64,000 nt of DNA from Rachycentron canadum (taxonomy: Eukaryota > Chordata > Actinopteri > Carangiformes > Rachycentridae), in contig CM076669.1 in assembly GCA_038496675.1 (NCBI GenBank), forward strand, positions 6,938,656 through 7,002,655. Reading direction: 5' to 3'. Position 1 is the first letter of the stretch; the number at the start of each line of letters is the position of its first letter. A program made the translations under genes and the position numbers. Positions 28,942 through 39,116 of the stretch are shown one piece after another. The notes beneath the pieces were generated by a model. The model was not told the DNA's origin. It ran no database searches and saw only the letters and a list, made by a program, of their open reading frames with translations.

Positions 28942-30257
28942 CACCCGACAACATTGTGTTATGTATTTGGAACTGTACAATTGTAATGTAATTCAATGCA
29001 TTCATGTCAACAAACAAACAGTGTTGGAGTTGCAGGCAGCAAAGAAAAACATCTTACTTGTTCCCTCTGATTCCTTCCCTGCGGACTGTGGCGAGGCCCT
29101 CATTAACCAAAGACTCAGCGATGTTCTCACCTGTTGTGTCTATAATGAAAGGAGAGAGAAAAACACTTTTCAGAGGAATCATTTTTATTTCTTTTAGAAT
29201 AGTATGGTTATAATTACACAGTTTGGGGTAGATAATTTGACTGGACATTATGTGATTAAACAAAATAAACTTTACCCAGTTTAGTCCTACTTACAGCTAA
29301 TAAAGTAGCATCAGGTGCAACTTGAAGAACACTGCCATTGTAAAAATATTTAAAATAGGGTATTCAGCACAAATTCTAATGGTATGTTAGAGTATATTTA
29401 CAGTATTTTGATAAACCCAAACTTCTGGGGAGGCCCACTGAGTGTCCCTTAACAACATATATATAACATATAACATATAATTTCCTCATTAGAAGTGGAA
29501 GCACATAACATACTGCTTTAAAATTGAGCAGAAATTAACATTTATAGAATATGCATTTCTCCCCAACTCATTTTACAGGTGGACACTGTTCACGGGCAAT
29601 GTTGTGATTTTAGAAGTGATTTGCTCTCACCTTTCCCCAGGTAGACCATGCCGTACTCCCTGCCCAGTGCGGTCTTGATTTCCACAGTGAAACAAACTTC
29701 TTTGCCAATTAGCTTCTTGCGCAGGAACTCCCTGGCTTGAAAGGCCCATGGCTGCAACAGGATTGGCAGGATGGCAATTTTTATTTTCATACGGTGATCC
29801 AATCAAAAGTCACAAACAGCTAATGAAAATGCAGTTTGATTAATCAGTAACAACAGAATTTAGTGATCTTCGGTGGTCAGACCTTAAATTTGAATATGTG
29901 TATTGTTTGATATACAGAAAAAGTAACAGTATGATCACAGTTGGGAGCCCATAAGTCAGATAAAGTTTTTTTTTGGAGTCTCATGGCCACAGTCCACTAT
30001 AACGAAGTGAAAATACTTCTCATTAGATGCAATAATTAGCAACGTGAAAATTGTGTTGTGGAAAAACTGTAATAAACATGTTTTTCAATATGCTATGATC
30101 TTGGTCAAAGCAAACTGTCAGCCTGAGTTTAATCGATTTTTCTTTTTATATCTGATAAAAAGAAAAAAGGCATGACCATCTGCTGAGGCCTAATTGGAAA
30201 AATGTATTAAAAAATAAACAGCAGACACTCATGTCTTGCAGATATAAATCAATTTAA

Positions 30258-30310
<53 letters not shown>

Positions 30311-33300
30311 GTAACATCTGGCTGCCATGAACAAACTGATTGACTTAAAGTTTTCAAAAGTGTGATAAGGAAACTTGGAGCTTGGAGTTCAACTAAGAAT
30401 TGACATGTTTATGTCTAGGCTACATCATTATTTATACAAACAGGCATCAGGCATGGTCTGAATGCCAATTCATACATAATTATGGTACAACTATTACTAA
30501 TTGAACTGAGGATAGTAACACAAATATGACAAAAATTCCAAAGCAACTTCTTCGCCCCATAGTAATAACAAAAACGCACACATCAGCATTCACCCACAAT
30601 TTGGAATCTCAGTGTGCCCTGTGGGGCTACTCACAAGGACCTTGTTCTGCTTTTGCCAAACACACACACACAAATATAAACAAACACAATTGGACTCACC
30701 TCATCAGGGGTGTCCTTGGTGTCAGGCTGGCCCTGAGCGGCTCGGCGGGCCATGGCCCCAGCTCGGATATTACTGAGATTGATTTGACGCTCCGGGGGTG
30801 GGCCACCTCGAGGCTGGCCCCGAACAATGATGGCACAGCCCGACAAAACCTGGAGGGATGACAATAAAGACTGTCAGTTGGAAAACAGTCAACAGTAATA
30901 TTACCGGCTATTGTTACATTCAGCAAATACAGATATCATCTTTACTACTCCCTCTTCTTGCTTCTTAAAATCTATTCATCACAAAAAGGATTATGCAATT
31001 TAGGGCACAGAAATATAGTGAACAAATATCGGACCACACCACAGCCACCTTTTGATAATGGAAGATGTCAGTGGGAGCTTTCATTTTATAATTTCCTCTC
31101 AGACAATACTTATGCTCTGGTATATTCAGTAAAGTGTTACATTTGCATTGACATAGCAAATGTCAGTCAGTGATAAGCACTAACAGATGGTTGTAAGGTA
31201 TAGGTAAGGAAATAAGGAAATCATCAATTTAAGCAGTGAAGAGACATCCTAACACACATGTTTAGTTTCCTGCACGGGGGTCAACTGACAAAAAAAAACA
31301 AACAAACAAAAAAAAAAAAACGCAGCATTATTAAATGAGCAAAGTCTTTAAAGATGTAACAGAAGCCTGCACAACTATTATAGCTGTGGAAGTGAAAAGC
31401 AGCTTCACACTCCATGTTGCCATGGTGACAGTCTGTCATTCAAACGCAAGGTGAGATCACGCCATCTGATAATGCAGCTAAATACAAAAAAAAAAAAAAA
31501 AAAAAAAAACCTACTGTTGGGTTTGACAACCATGGCATTTACACGAATCTGAGCAAACACGTTTTATCTGTGGACTCTCTAGGGTGTCAGCAGGGAGCAT
31601 CACTGGGAGCTGTTGATCTAAGATGTGGGTAAGATAAACTTTTCCATCAAACCACCACTGTTCCCCACTAACTGATTCACTCCCTTCAAATACAGTCTAC
31701 ACAGAGGGATTTTTTTTTTTTAAACACATGGGGGGAAAAAGAGCCAAAAAGGCACTACCTCCTTTCTGTTTACAAAACGGCCAAGTTCCACTTGGAAATT
31801 ACTACATGCTTTGCTTGACTCCATGATAACCTTTCTCAAGGCACAGAGCTGACTGTATTAGATAAACGATCTACTATAGTACTAAATTATGCATACTGTA
31901 TGTGTAATAAATCAAAGGCAAAGTTAATACAAACCTGGAAATAGCTAAGAATTCATTTGAAATTCATTTCTTACCAAAATCACATTAATCAAACTACTCT
32001 GACGCTGATGCACAAAAAAAAATAAATACTATAATTGTCTGAATTCCTTTGATAATAAAGCCACATGCGTATAAGCTACTCACACGTACCCTTCTCCAGG
32101 GAGGATGCCAGTGCCTACCTGTTTACAGCAGTTAATGCAAATCTAAAAACAGCCCTTCTTCAAATGCCTGGAGACAAGTGCAATTATGTGTTAAGTATGC
32201 TCTCTGTGATAAAGTACATGCTGTACAAATACAAGTAGCCTACATACTGATGAGGAGTATGAGTAGGCACATTTTTTAACTAATCCCTTTTTACATATTA
32301 AAAAAAAAAAAAAAATTGGATAACAAGATTTTTTTTTCTTTGTTCCAGTTTCTTGAACTGGGATTACATGCACAGTCATGTTTCATCTAACCACCTCCCA
32401 GCTAATTGACTTCCTAGAAACAACACTCAAATAGAAATACTGATACTGTGGGAAAGAAGCGGCCAGCTCAAAAAACTAAAATACACTAGACTGGACACCA
32501 TTCACGGGCCCAACTACATAACTATGCAAAGGGCATAGAGCTGAGAAAAAGAAAAAAAAAAATCAGTTAAGTTTATCTGCATGAGTAAAGGTCAACTTGG
32601 CTTTAGAACAAAGTGCCTGGCTAAGTTTAAATAAAAGGTGAACTCACATACTGATGAAAAGAGACTACACAGTCCCAAAATGAATGAGAGATTATAACGG
32701 GAAAGAAAGCTGTAGCTACGTGTCAATTTCCCGTTGCCGGTTTAAGCCAGCACACTGAGGAAATGCTCGGTCGGTGACCATAACGTTTGAAACACATAAA
32801 CCAGCTCGACTACTACAGCGCCAAATCCAAGATTTCCCAATGTGAATAACCGGTGTTAAATAAAGTCACTTAATGGGAAACTCATGTGGACAAAATGAAA
32901 CTGAGTTAGCTTCTACGCTAGTTGGCCGAGTGCAAGTCTAAAAGTGGACACCAAGACAAATTTATTCACCTTGTTTAAACGCTGTCAACTCCACTAACTT
33001 TGTTCAAACAAGTTAACACTTTCTGGGCAGTAAACGCTAGTTAGCTAACAGCCGTTAGCTGGGAAACTTAACATCTGTTAACGTTACTGCTAACAAGTTA
33101 CCAAGAGGTGTCCAGTCAGCTTAGCCTTTTGTACATGGAAATTTTATTTGTCTCGTCGTAGTGGACAGTTTAATGTCTTTCAATGACCTCCACGTTTCCT
33201 GTGAAATGATTAGTTAAAAGTTACTTGTGGCTAACTACCAAGGTAGCAAACATGTGCTAATGTCAATTGACTTCAGCTTATTAGCAGGCTAGCAAAGTTA

Positions 33301-33635
33301 GGAGCAAACCAGCTAACTAATGTTAGCTGACATGCTGCCGCTGCCAGGTGAGCTCCTCGTTACTGACAGTTGTTAGGGACACAATGCCAACACTTGCATT
33401 CAACAGATAATTGCATTCATGTCGTCCAACAAGTTCAATTTAAGTTGTGTGCGAACCGACAGTTTGGTTAGCTTTTATTAGCCCTAGGCTCTCTAAGCTA
33501 ACTAGCTATATCCCTGGACTCACCGAGTCAGCTCACAGATTCATATGTTAGGTTTCCTACCATTTTCACAATCCCTCTTTGCAGAGGAGCAGTCGGAGTA
33601 GGGGCTGTCTGAGCTGGTGCCGAAACAGATGCCAT
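7065..33635 (-). CDS. snd1: snd1, staphylococcal nuclease domain-containing protein 1 (Tudor-SN), 5' part, exons 1-11
   Basis: Eleven exons (listed separately) join in frame to give residues 1-415 of SND1. The family is a cytosolic and nuclear RNA-binding protein with four SNase-like repeats plus a Tudor-SN fusion; it acts in RISC-associated RNA decay, stress granules and transcriptional co-activation. Seen here: SN1 at about residues 20-165 ([29 protein letters not shown]), SN2 at about 190-330 ([34 protein letters not shown]), and the start of SN3 ([19 protein letters not shown]). Mammalian SND1 is about 910 residues in 24 exons, so roughly 13 exons lie left of position 1. Every junction is GT-AG with matching phase and I saw no frameshift. 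The start ATG at 33635 is the first in-frame ATG, with G at -3 and +4. The gene is divergent from pax4. Identification rests on near-continuous similarity to vertebrate SND1 as I know it. Confidence 0.97.
13133..13173. repeat. (TA)n(CA)n microsatellite
   Basis: Pure TA dinucleotide run followed by a short CA run. Confidence 0.95.
14311..14337. repeat. Poly(A) tract
   Basis: Uninterrupted run of 27 A in snd1 intron 10. Confidence 0.95.
14505..14600. promoter_or_regulatory. Candidate intronic regulatory cluster (SOX, homeodomain and octamer motifs)
   Basis: Within about 95 nt: AACAATGG (SOX consensus, 14522-14529), TAATTA cores, and a perfect octamer ATGCAAAT (14577-14584). Motif matches are seen directly; enhancer activity is inference only. 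Confidence 0.3.
14880..15460. repeat. Purine-rich low-complexity tract
   Basis: About 580 nt dominated by A and G on the plus strand. It opens a 175-codon hydrophobic frame on the minus strand that is only a composition effect. Confidence 0.75.
16163..16210. repeat. A-rich tract with one GAC interruption
   Basis: Two A runs separated by GAC, about 48 nt in total. Confidence 0.95.
16596..16700 (-). CDS. snd1: snd1 coding exon 10
   Basis: 35 codons, phase 0 at both ends, acceptor CTGTAG, donor GTACAA. Encodes [20 protein letters not shown] and then [15 protein letters not shown], the start of SN3. It is isolated between two introns of about 5.4 and 9.4 kb. Confidence 0.95.
16701..22096 (-). 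other. snd1: snd1 intron 9
   Basis: 5.4 kb without recognisable exons on either strand. Purine-rich stretches occur around 18160-18560 and 19920-20030. No mobile element was recognised. Confidence 0.85.
22097..22187 (-). CDS. snd1: snd1 coding exon 9
   Basis: 91 nt, acceptor GGCCAG, donor GTGAGG. Encodes [19 protein letters not shown] and then [11 protein letters not shown], the end of SN2. Confidence 0.96.
22188..22764 (-). other. snd1: snd1 intron 8
   Basis: 577 nt, AT-rich, with a short A run near 22290. No other feature seen. Confidence 0.85.
22765..22871 (-). CDS. snd1: snd1 coding exon 8
   Basis: 107 nt, acceptor TCTCAG, donor GTGAGA. Encodes [19 protein letters not shown], then [14 protein letters not shown] plus two nucleotides of an Arg codon. 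Part of SN2. Confidence 0.96.
22973..23131 (-). CDS. snd1: snd1 coding exon 7
   Basis: 53 codons, phase 0 at both ends, acceptor CTCTAG and donor GTGAGA. Encodes [17 protein letters not shown], then [20 protein letters not shown] and ILGTILHP. Confidence 0.96.
23132..23706 (-). other. snd1: snd1 intron 6
   Basis: 575 nt with a G run beside the exon 7 acceptor (about 23140-23150). No other feature seen. Confidence 0.85.
23707..23798 (-). CDS. snd1: snd1 coding exon 6
   Basis: 92 nt, acceptor TTCCAG, donor GTAACC, ends phase 0. Encodes [20 protein letters not shown] and VTVMLSGIK, the first strands of SN2. Confidence 0.96.
23799..24884 (-). other. snd1: snd1 intron 5
   Basis: 1.1 kb of ordinary intron; no coding exon or mobile element recognised. 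Confidence 0.85.
24885..25045 (-). CDS. snd1: snd1 coding exon 5
   Basis: 161 nt, acceptor GACCAG, donor GTAATG. Encodes [12 protein letters not shown], then [19 protein letters not shown] and HQKPIN, the end of SN1 and the linker into SN2. Confidence 0.96.
25046..29057 (-). other. snd1: snd1 intron 4
   Basis: 4.0 kb. The part from about 25400 to 27550 is notably free of open frames on both strands. It contains the assembly gap (28394-28481) inside a TA repeat and a poly(T) run (about 28911-28936). No exon recognised. Confidence 0.85.
28374..28510. other. TA microsatellite interrupted by an assembly gap
   Basis: TA dinucleotides on both sides of 88 N (28394-28481). The first bases after the gap (28482-28492) are ATAAGAGACAG, the end of the Tn5 mosaic-end adapter, so the right edge is probably partly artificial. 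True length is unknown. Confidence 0.9.
29058..29139 (-). CDS. snd1: snd1 coding exon 4
   Basis: 82 nt, acceptor ATTATAG, donor GTAAGA. Encodes [18 protein letters not shown] and REGIRGN. The last two nucleotides are completed by exon 5 to give Asn. Confidence 0.95.
29140..29630 (-). other. snd1: snd1 intron 3
   Basis: 491 nt, AT-rich; no feature seen. Confidence 0.85.
29631..29751 (-). CDS. snd1: snd1 coding exon 3
   Basis: 121 nt, starts phase 0 with [19 protein letters not shown] and ends in YLGK plus one nucleotide before donor GTGAGA. Core of SN1. The [11 protein letters not shown] segment recurs in exon 11 (SN3), showing the internal repeat origin of the protein. Confidence 0.96.
29752..30699 (-). 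other. snd1: snd1 intron 2
   Basis: 948 nt; contains a (CA)n microsatellite at 30260-30307 and nothing else recognised. Confidence 0.85.
30260..30307. repeat. (CA)n microsatellite
   Basis: About 24 uninterrupted CA units in snd1 intron 2. Confidence 0.97.
30700..30849 (-). CDS. snd1: snd1 coding exon 2
   Basis: Exactly 50 codons, phase 0 at both ends, acceptor CTCCAG and donor GTGAGT. It encodes [20 protein letters not shown] through KDTPDE, the first beta-strands of SN1. Very strongly conserved relative to vertebrate SND1. Confidence 0.96.
30850..33560 (-). other. snd1: snd1 intron 1
   Basis: 2.7 kb. Several A runs (31283-31320, 31485-31509, 32301-32315). The exon-1-proximal part (about 33036-33512) is dense in TTAGC/GCTAA motifs. 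No other exon recognised. Confidence 0.85.
33036..33512. promoter_or_regulatory. Promoter-proximal cluster of GCTAA/TTAGC motifs
   Basis: Many copies of GCTAAC, TTAGCTAA and CTAGTTAGCT in both orientations within about 480 nt, immediately downstream of snd1 exon 1. Similar motifs recur near 58620-58990. Repetition is seen directly; a promoter role is inference. Confidence 0.35.
33561..33635 (-). CDS. snd1: snd1 coding exon 1
   Basis: 25 codons from ATG (33635-33633) to an ATG codon followed by donor GTAGGA. It encodes a low-complexity Ala/Pro/Thr start and then QRGIVKM, the conserved entry to SN1. The frame stays open about 90 nt upstream but only non-ATG codons occur there, so this ATG is the start. 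The transcription start upstream is not defined. Confidence 0.93.
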
Positions 33636-33960
33636 GTCCACCGGTTTGAGATGTATCGCCGTAAAGGGGTGACCAGGTAAGGGAGCTGGGACTCTGAAGT
33701 GAGTGCCTGTTCTACTGAAAGCCAAGAGAAAAAGGCTGACTGCCGATCAACACACACGTTATACCGGAAACACACTTTGCCATGCATACACACACGTCAA
33801 AGCAATTCCGGGTCTGGCGAGAAGGATGAATGGGAGCAAATGGAGCCTCTTCTAGACCGCGTAGACAAATTGAAACAAAGTCTTCCGGGTCAAGACGTGC
33901 GACACGTCAGCATAGTGTTAACCCAGCTAATGCTGCCTTCAAGGTGTGTCGGAATAGTTA
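33636..33960 (-). promoter_or_regulatory. snd1: snd1 5' UTR and probable TATA-less promoter region
   Basis: Region directly upstream of the snd1 ATG. No TATA box is evident. CCGGAA cores (ETS-like) occur near 33762 and, on the minus strand, near 33884, in sequence richer in CpG than its surroundings, as expected for a housekeeping promoter. The transcription start is not determined. Confidence 0.4.
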
Positions 33961-35192
33961 CTTTCAAGAGTTCAAACTACGGAAGTGCATTGCATTCACA
34001 AAAAAAGTATGCAGTTGTGCCTCAGAATCTATACGTTTTGAAGATTTCTCTCGTTTCAAAGCAATTATTTGATCGTTTTTTTTAGTATATGCAATAGCAC
34101 ATGGATAAAATGAACTGCTAATAGTTAAGTCAGCCTCATTAATTTTAAAATTATAAAGAAAATACTTAAAAATTGGGACTTATGGGTTGTAGTGCACCTC
34201 GGTTTTAACTCACTGATTTCATTAGTTTCTTGTAAAAGTGGATCCTTTCCACGTTTTCCAGATATTTTTTTAGGGGGGAAAAATGCACTTAATTATATTG
34301 ATATTTAAGGCCCATTTAATATATGGAAAAGTATTAGGTAAGGTTTTCAATTTTTTTCTTTTATTAATCAATATCATACAAATGACCCTACAAGGTGGCA
34401 AAATATTAACATTGTAGCAGTTGCCTTAAATAAATAAAGGTTTCAAGGTTTTCAGAGCACAAAATATGTCAGCAAACAAAATTAAAAACTCTGCACTTAT
34501 TAAATATTGTTAATACCTACTTTGTACCTAGGCCTACCTACTTATTAGTTGGTAGCAGCACCGAGGAAGTTATTTTCACCCGTGCTTGGATATTTTATAC
34601 ACAAGATATACTGAGACAATTTGCACCAATTTGGTGGAGGGATTGAGAAATGGGATTGGAAAGAACCCATTCATTTTGGCAAATGCAGACCATTTACAAT
34701 AAATGAGTGTTTTTCTAGTTTTTATTCACAATTACTACTCTGTTTTTGTTTCTTTTTATTTCCTTACCACCTGTGACTTCACACAGGAATGAAGGACTGA
34801 GATAATCTAAACCAAAAATGATATAGTTTTAGTTATAAGATTCTATTTCATAAAAGAACTGACATTAATGCTGACTGCATTCCATTTATGTGAGCCAGGG
34901 CTCTGGTAATGTGCATATTCTATGACCGGGGTTAATCTTGCAGTAGATGAAAAAAATATATATTTTGCCTCATCTGTTGCGGAGTTGTACATGGCAGCTC
35001 CCAGACATGATTGTGAGTAACTGTGTGAGTGGGAAGCAGGGCATTTGACTTGTTGAAAAGAACATTCGTGCTCTGGGGACCTACTCTAAATATTTAAAGG
35101 CCAAATACCATGCAATGTTTTTATATATCATGATTGTTGTTCAGGCACTGATTCCCAAAAGAGGTAACTTGTAATAACTATTATGAACTTAG

Positions 35193-35232
35193 TGAGAGAG
35201 AGAGAGAGAGAAGGAGAGAGAGAGAGAGAGAG
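35193..35232. repeat. (GA)n microsatellite
   Basis: GA units with one AAGG interruption. Confidence 0.95.
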
Positions 35233-35490
35233 GCTGGCTACCCATTATCAAAGGAAACAAAAACATGTTCACATTGTATGTTAACAATATTTCAAGGACT
35301 TTTTTCTTGAATTTTTGTCCACTTGATATGGTGCAAAATCTCATATTTCATATTCTTAAAGCTATCCTTGTATTTAAATGTGTATCTATTAAAGTTGTAT
35401 TGTTACAAACAACCCCCCTTCTCCACTTCAGAACATGCATACTTGTATGTATGTGCACTACAAATTATAGAAGCTTACATGTATATATAT

Positions 35491-35548
35491 ACATTTAGAT
35501 ATACATACCACTCATTATATGTATATATAATGAGTGGTATCTAAATGT
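35491..35548. repeat. 58-nt inverted repeat (hairpin)
   Basis: Left arm 35491-35519 pairs with right arm 35526-35548 (ACATTTAGAT and ACCACTCATTATA blocks match exactly), with a 6-nt insertion (ATACAT) in the left arm and a 6-nt loop. Confidence 0.75.
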
Positions 35549-37679
35549 GAGGCGACATGGCCCTCTGGCTGTCATATGGCATAGTTGTTTTAGTGTGTCT
35601 GGCTAGTCAGTCAGTGGTTGTGAGGGGAATTTTTACTACCATATGTATCATATTAAGCTTGGCCAATTCAAGCAGTTTGCCAATTACCTGAACATCTCCC
35701 GTTTTTATGAGTCCTAACAAGATTGAGTCAATCAGAAACTTTACTTACTTTTTTCAGTTGGGAAGCCAGCATCATGATATCAGCTGCAGGGAAAAAAAGA
35801 AAGAAATGACGGTGGTTTACATGACACATTGTGGATGCATGATCAGGCTGAAGAAATTGATGACAAATTGTATAATTTATAAACTTTCTCACATCGAAAG
35901 TGATTGGGCTGATGAGCTCTTCACACTACAGTAGCTGGGAAAACAGCGTGGGCCCAGACCTTGTAAAAAAAACCTTAAGATTTTACTGACACTCATATCT
36001 GCATTTTTATGAAAATATAAGAAATTATAAATGTGTGGGAAAAGCTGCCATGATGCAAAATTAACATGAAAGATAATCATGCATGAACAGGAGCCAAAAC
36101 ACATGCATCCAAAAACTGACCTTGAGAACATGTATTAAAATCGCCCACCTCTTCAGGTAAATCTGTAACTCACAAGCTGTGAGCCTCCTGTCTTACTCAA
36201 CAGCAGGTGAAGATTAACCAGGAATTGCTGTAAAATCTTTGATGTACATTTGGTATATACCTTACACACTCACTCGCACTGCAGGTTTCTTTTACCAGTG
36301 GGATGTTATTACTGAGAGAAATAACAGAAGGATATAAGCCACAATAACTAATTTTGTTACAGCACGCTGCGTAAAGTTAGAGGGAAAAGAACATCTGCAT
36401 TTGTCAGTGATTAAAGCTTTCTCACCAATACACCTAATGATGCCTGGGAAAGCAGGAGTATGATGTGATTTGGCCTGTTTACCATATTTTTCCTGAGTAT
36501 CAGTGCACAGTAAATACTAACTCAATGAGAATCCATGTTAAGTGCCATTAAAAACCTGGTAAAAGTAATAAAAGCAGAATTAAGTGGGAAGATCTCAGCC
36601 TGTGGACCTGTGGTAAATATGGTGAATGGTGAACAAGATTTAGGACATGGTCTACAAAGTCCGTATTAAAAGGCTTTTGTCCTTTAACGTGCTGGTGTAG
36701 TCCAAGACCATGGTGGAAGATTTAGTTGTGTTGAGTATTAACTGATCATAATTATCCAAGTTTGAATCTTCTGAATTAAAAAAAAAAAAAAAAAAAGTGG
36801 AAAGTACCAGTAAAATTAAGGTCACGTCATTTAACATGTTACAGTGAAGCGTTGAAGACTCATTTAAGATTAAACGGCAGGTTAAGACATACGGTTTTGT
36901 GAGGTGTAGCTTCGTGCTGAAACCGGCACATGTGGCTGTGAAAATGGAAAGATGAGAGATCTGTTTCGATGAAAGACTAAAACGCTCGCCCGCCTCAACA
37001 GAACAGACAAAAAACATTCGCGAAAGTACAACTCAAAAACGTGGGAGTTGCATGGATCTCTTTGCTGTCTCAGAACAGGAAGGGCAGAACTGCCAGACAA
37101 ACGAGCTTGGATGCAGCTCCGTTGCGCACACGGCACCTCGGTGCGCTTTGGAGAGGTTTTGGTTACCTTTTTACGCGGCTGAATTATCCACATTTTCCAA
37201 CACTTCCGCATAAAGTAAAGCCTGGATATATTGTTATATACACAAGACAAAGACCTAGGACGTGTAATTACAATGAACACTTGTTCTCTGGGATGATTTC
37301 AGCGCTTAAACTCCCGCCCCTTCCTTTGGCGAGCCCAGATTTAAATTTACGCACCACGAATATGCGGCACTGTCTTAACAACACAAGCTAAGTACTTTAA
37401 TCCACCTCGTTTGGCACACACTGTACGCGCAATAAAGTACTATAAATCAATGACCCCATCAGCTCCCTGGTAATAAATAAAAAGGCTTGCCTTATTTGTC
37501 CTTTGTGTCGGTTGGCAAGGAGATGATGGTGTCCAAAAATGGCTGTCCTCTATCTAACCTGTCTGATTGTACACAGAGAGTATTATTGTCCTCTAACTCA
37601 TGGTTAATGTATAATTTGGGCCATATGGCATTTTAAAATGTGAGCCTTTATTTCGGTGGCACTTCGATCTGTGTGGACC

Positions 37680-37712
37680 CAACTAATGATATTCAATTAG
37701 TCATTAAACAGA
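37680..37712. promoter_or_regulatory. TAAT-core cluster upstream of pax4
   Basis: CTAATGAT, CAATTAGT and CATTAAAC lie within about 30 nt, roughly 1.2 kb upstream of the pax4 TATA box. These are homeodomain-type cores. Mammalian Pax4 is controlled by a distal upstream element bound by homeodomain factors; equivalence is only a guess. Confidence 0.25.
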
Positions 37713-38086
37713 CCAAAAGACGAGCCATGTGTGGGTTTTCACATAGGCTAATATTTGCTCGTCAAATATTTCCCTTTGAAACGTTTACAACGCATTTTTA
37801 TCTGCTGGCTGCCCAAAGAACATCTGTGAGGGTTATTTTAGCCTCCCTCTTATGGATAAACGAGGTCCCCCAATTGGCCCTTTCCTTGCGCCCATATACG
37901 AGTCTATTTGTTCACGTTTTGAAAGAAAATGTAATAAAGAGAGACTGCGTGATGGATTTATGATTTATCAAAAGCACTTTACCATATGGCTGTCGTCATT
38001 GGAGCAGATTTCCAAATGTTTGTTTTATGAAAGGAGGCCAGAGATCCTTTTAATCTGAACCACTTCACCTGGGAAAGGATGCTCAA

Positions 38087-38096
38087 GTCACGTGAC
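38087..38096. promoter_or_regulatory. CACGTG E-box palindrome upstream of pax4
   Basis: GTCACGTGAC, a perfect 10-nt palindrome of the USF/bHLH-zip type, about 790 nt upstream of the pax4 TATA box. Confidence 0.35.
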
Positions 38097-38136
38097 TACG
38101 AGGCCCCCCTAAAGGATGGGAAACATGCCAGTGTTG

Positions 38137-38173
38137 ACTAAAATGAAGGTGGAATTTCCAGCTTCATTTTAGT
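38137..38173. repeat. Short perfect inverted repeat
   Basis: ACTAAAATGAAG (38137-38148) and its exact reverse complement (38162-38173) around a 13-nt loop. Confidence 0.7.
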
Positions 38174-38879
38174 GGGATAACGTGCAGAAAGTTCGAGGGC
38201 TGGACTGTGTTGCACTGAAATAGTGGCGTTTGTCAGATTGAGACTGTGGCAGCCACTGCGCAAAAGGAAAGCAGAGTGAATTCCCAAGCAAGGTTGATTT
38301 CTGCAATACAGCGAAATTTTGAATTAAAATCACACAATCTGTACGAATTCACACGTGGAAATTTTTGTCTATTGCACTGAGAAAATGTGCGACAGCCAAG
38401 AAATCTTGAAAACTGGTTGAGTGCCATGGATTAAACTGTCAGGTACAGCAGGAGTAATATGCCACCAGAGCCACACGGTGCACAGATAATATCATTTCTT
38501 GTGAAGTGATCTCTTATGTGACTTAATCTTCCAAACAAATGCAACCCTGCGTAAATCTTTTGTGACTCATATTTTATTGTATTTCTAAACGTTTGATGTG
38601 CACAATGAGGAGACACGGCTCAGTGTTGGAATCACTGCATATTGCTTAAACCACTAATACTTGACACTTGTTTTTCAAAATAAAAAAAATAAAAAAATTG
38701 AATCCAAACATCTAAAAAATACAAGTGGGTATTGTTAAATGACTCTTTTTAAAGACTTTTTGGCAGCAGAGACCTGCTGACATGGATCCCTTTTTAAGTT
38801 TATAATGCTCCCATTCACTTCCAGGCAATGTTGACATTTCTGGTAACAGGCCACCGCGTCATGTCGAGGTCTGCAGGCC

Positions 38880-38885
38880 TATAAA
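38880..38885 (+). promoter_or_regulatory. pax4: pax4 TATA box
   Basis: TATAAA (in CCTATAAATTT) about 200 nt upstream of the proposed pax4 start. Transcription would start near 38910, and the first ATG after that point is the one at 39083, which supports both calls. Confidence 0.55.
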
Positions 38886-39082
38886 TTTCTGCTGAAGGGC
38901 GTGATCCCTCTCAGTGTCATTCACCAGAGATACCTGGACTCTTTGTGGGACAGGTCTCCCACAAGTCGTTCCAGTTTTCATTCGCAGTCCTTTATTATTA
39001 TTTTTTTTCTCCTGGGAACATCATCACTTCATCATCATTTTTGTCTCTGGAATCAGTTTGATCTCCAATTCTGAGAAGGAAG

Positions 39083-39116
39083 ATGTGCGGAACAAACGCT
39101 GATCTGCAAATTAAAG
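39083..39116 (+). CDS. pax4: pax4 coding exon 1 (proposed)
   Basis: ATG TGC GGA to a single G before donor GTTGAT, giving [11 protein letters not shown] plus one nucleotide. It is the first ATG after the TATA box, with A at -3, and its phase fits exon 2. The donor is weak, so an alternative start in exon 2 (ATG at 39375-39377) remains possible. Confidence 0.5.

Larger units (their letters stand above)
33961..38879. other. Intergenic region between snd1 and pax4 (divergent)
   Basis: 4.9 kb with no recognised gene. Contains a (GA)n run (35193-35232), a hairpin (35491-35548), a TAAT-rich segment (37680-37712), a CACGTG palindrome (38087-38096) and a short inverted repeat (38137-38173). The pax4-proximal part probably contains pax4 control elements. 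Confidence 0.75.

Noticed and set aside
33699..34085. 128-codon plus-strand frame divergent from snd1
   Set aside because: Overlaps the snd1 5' region, matches no family I know, has no intron-exon support; likely chance in CpG-richer promoter DNA.
36882..37391. Opposed 132- and 116-codon frames upstream of pax4
   Set aside because: Overlap each other on opposite strands and show no recognisable domain.
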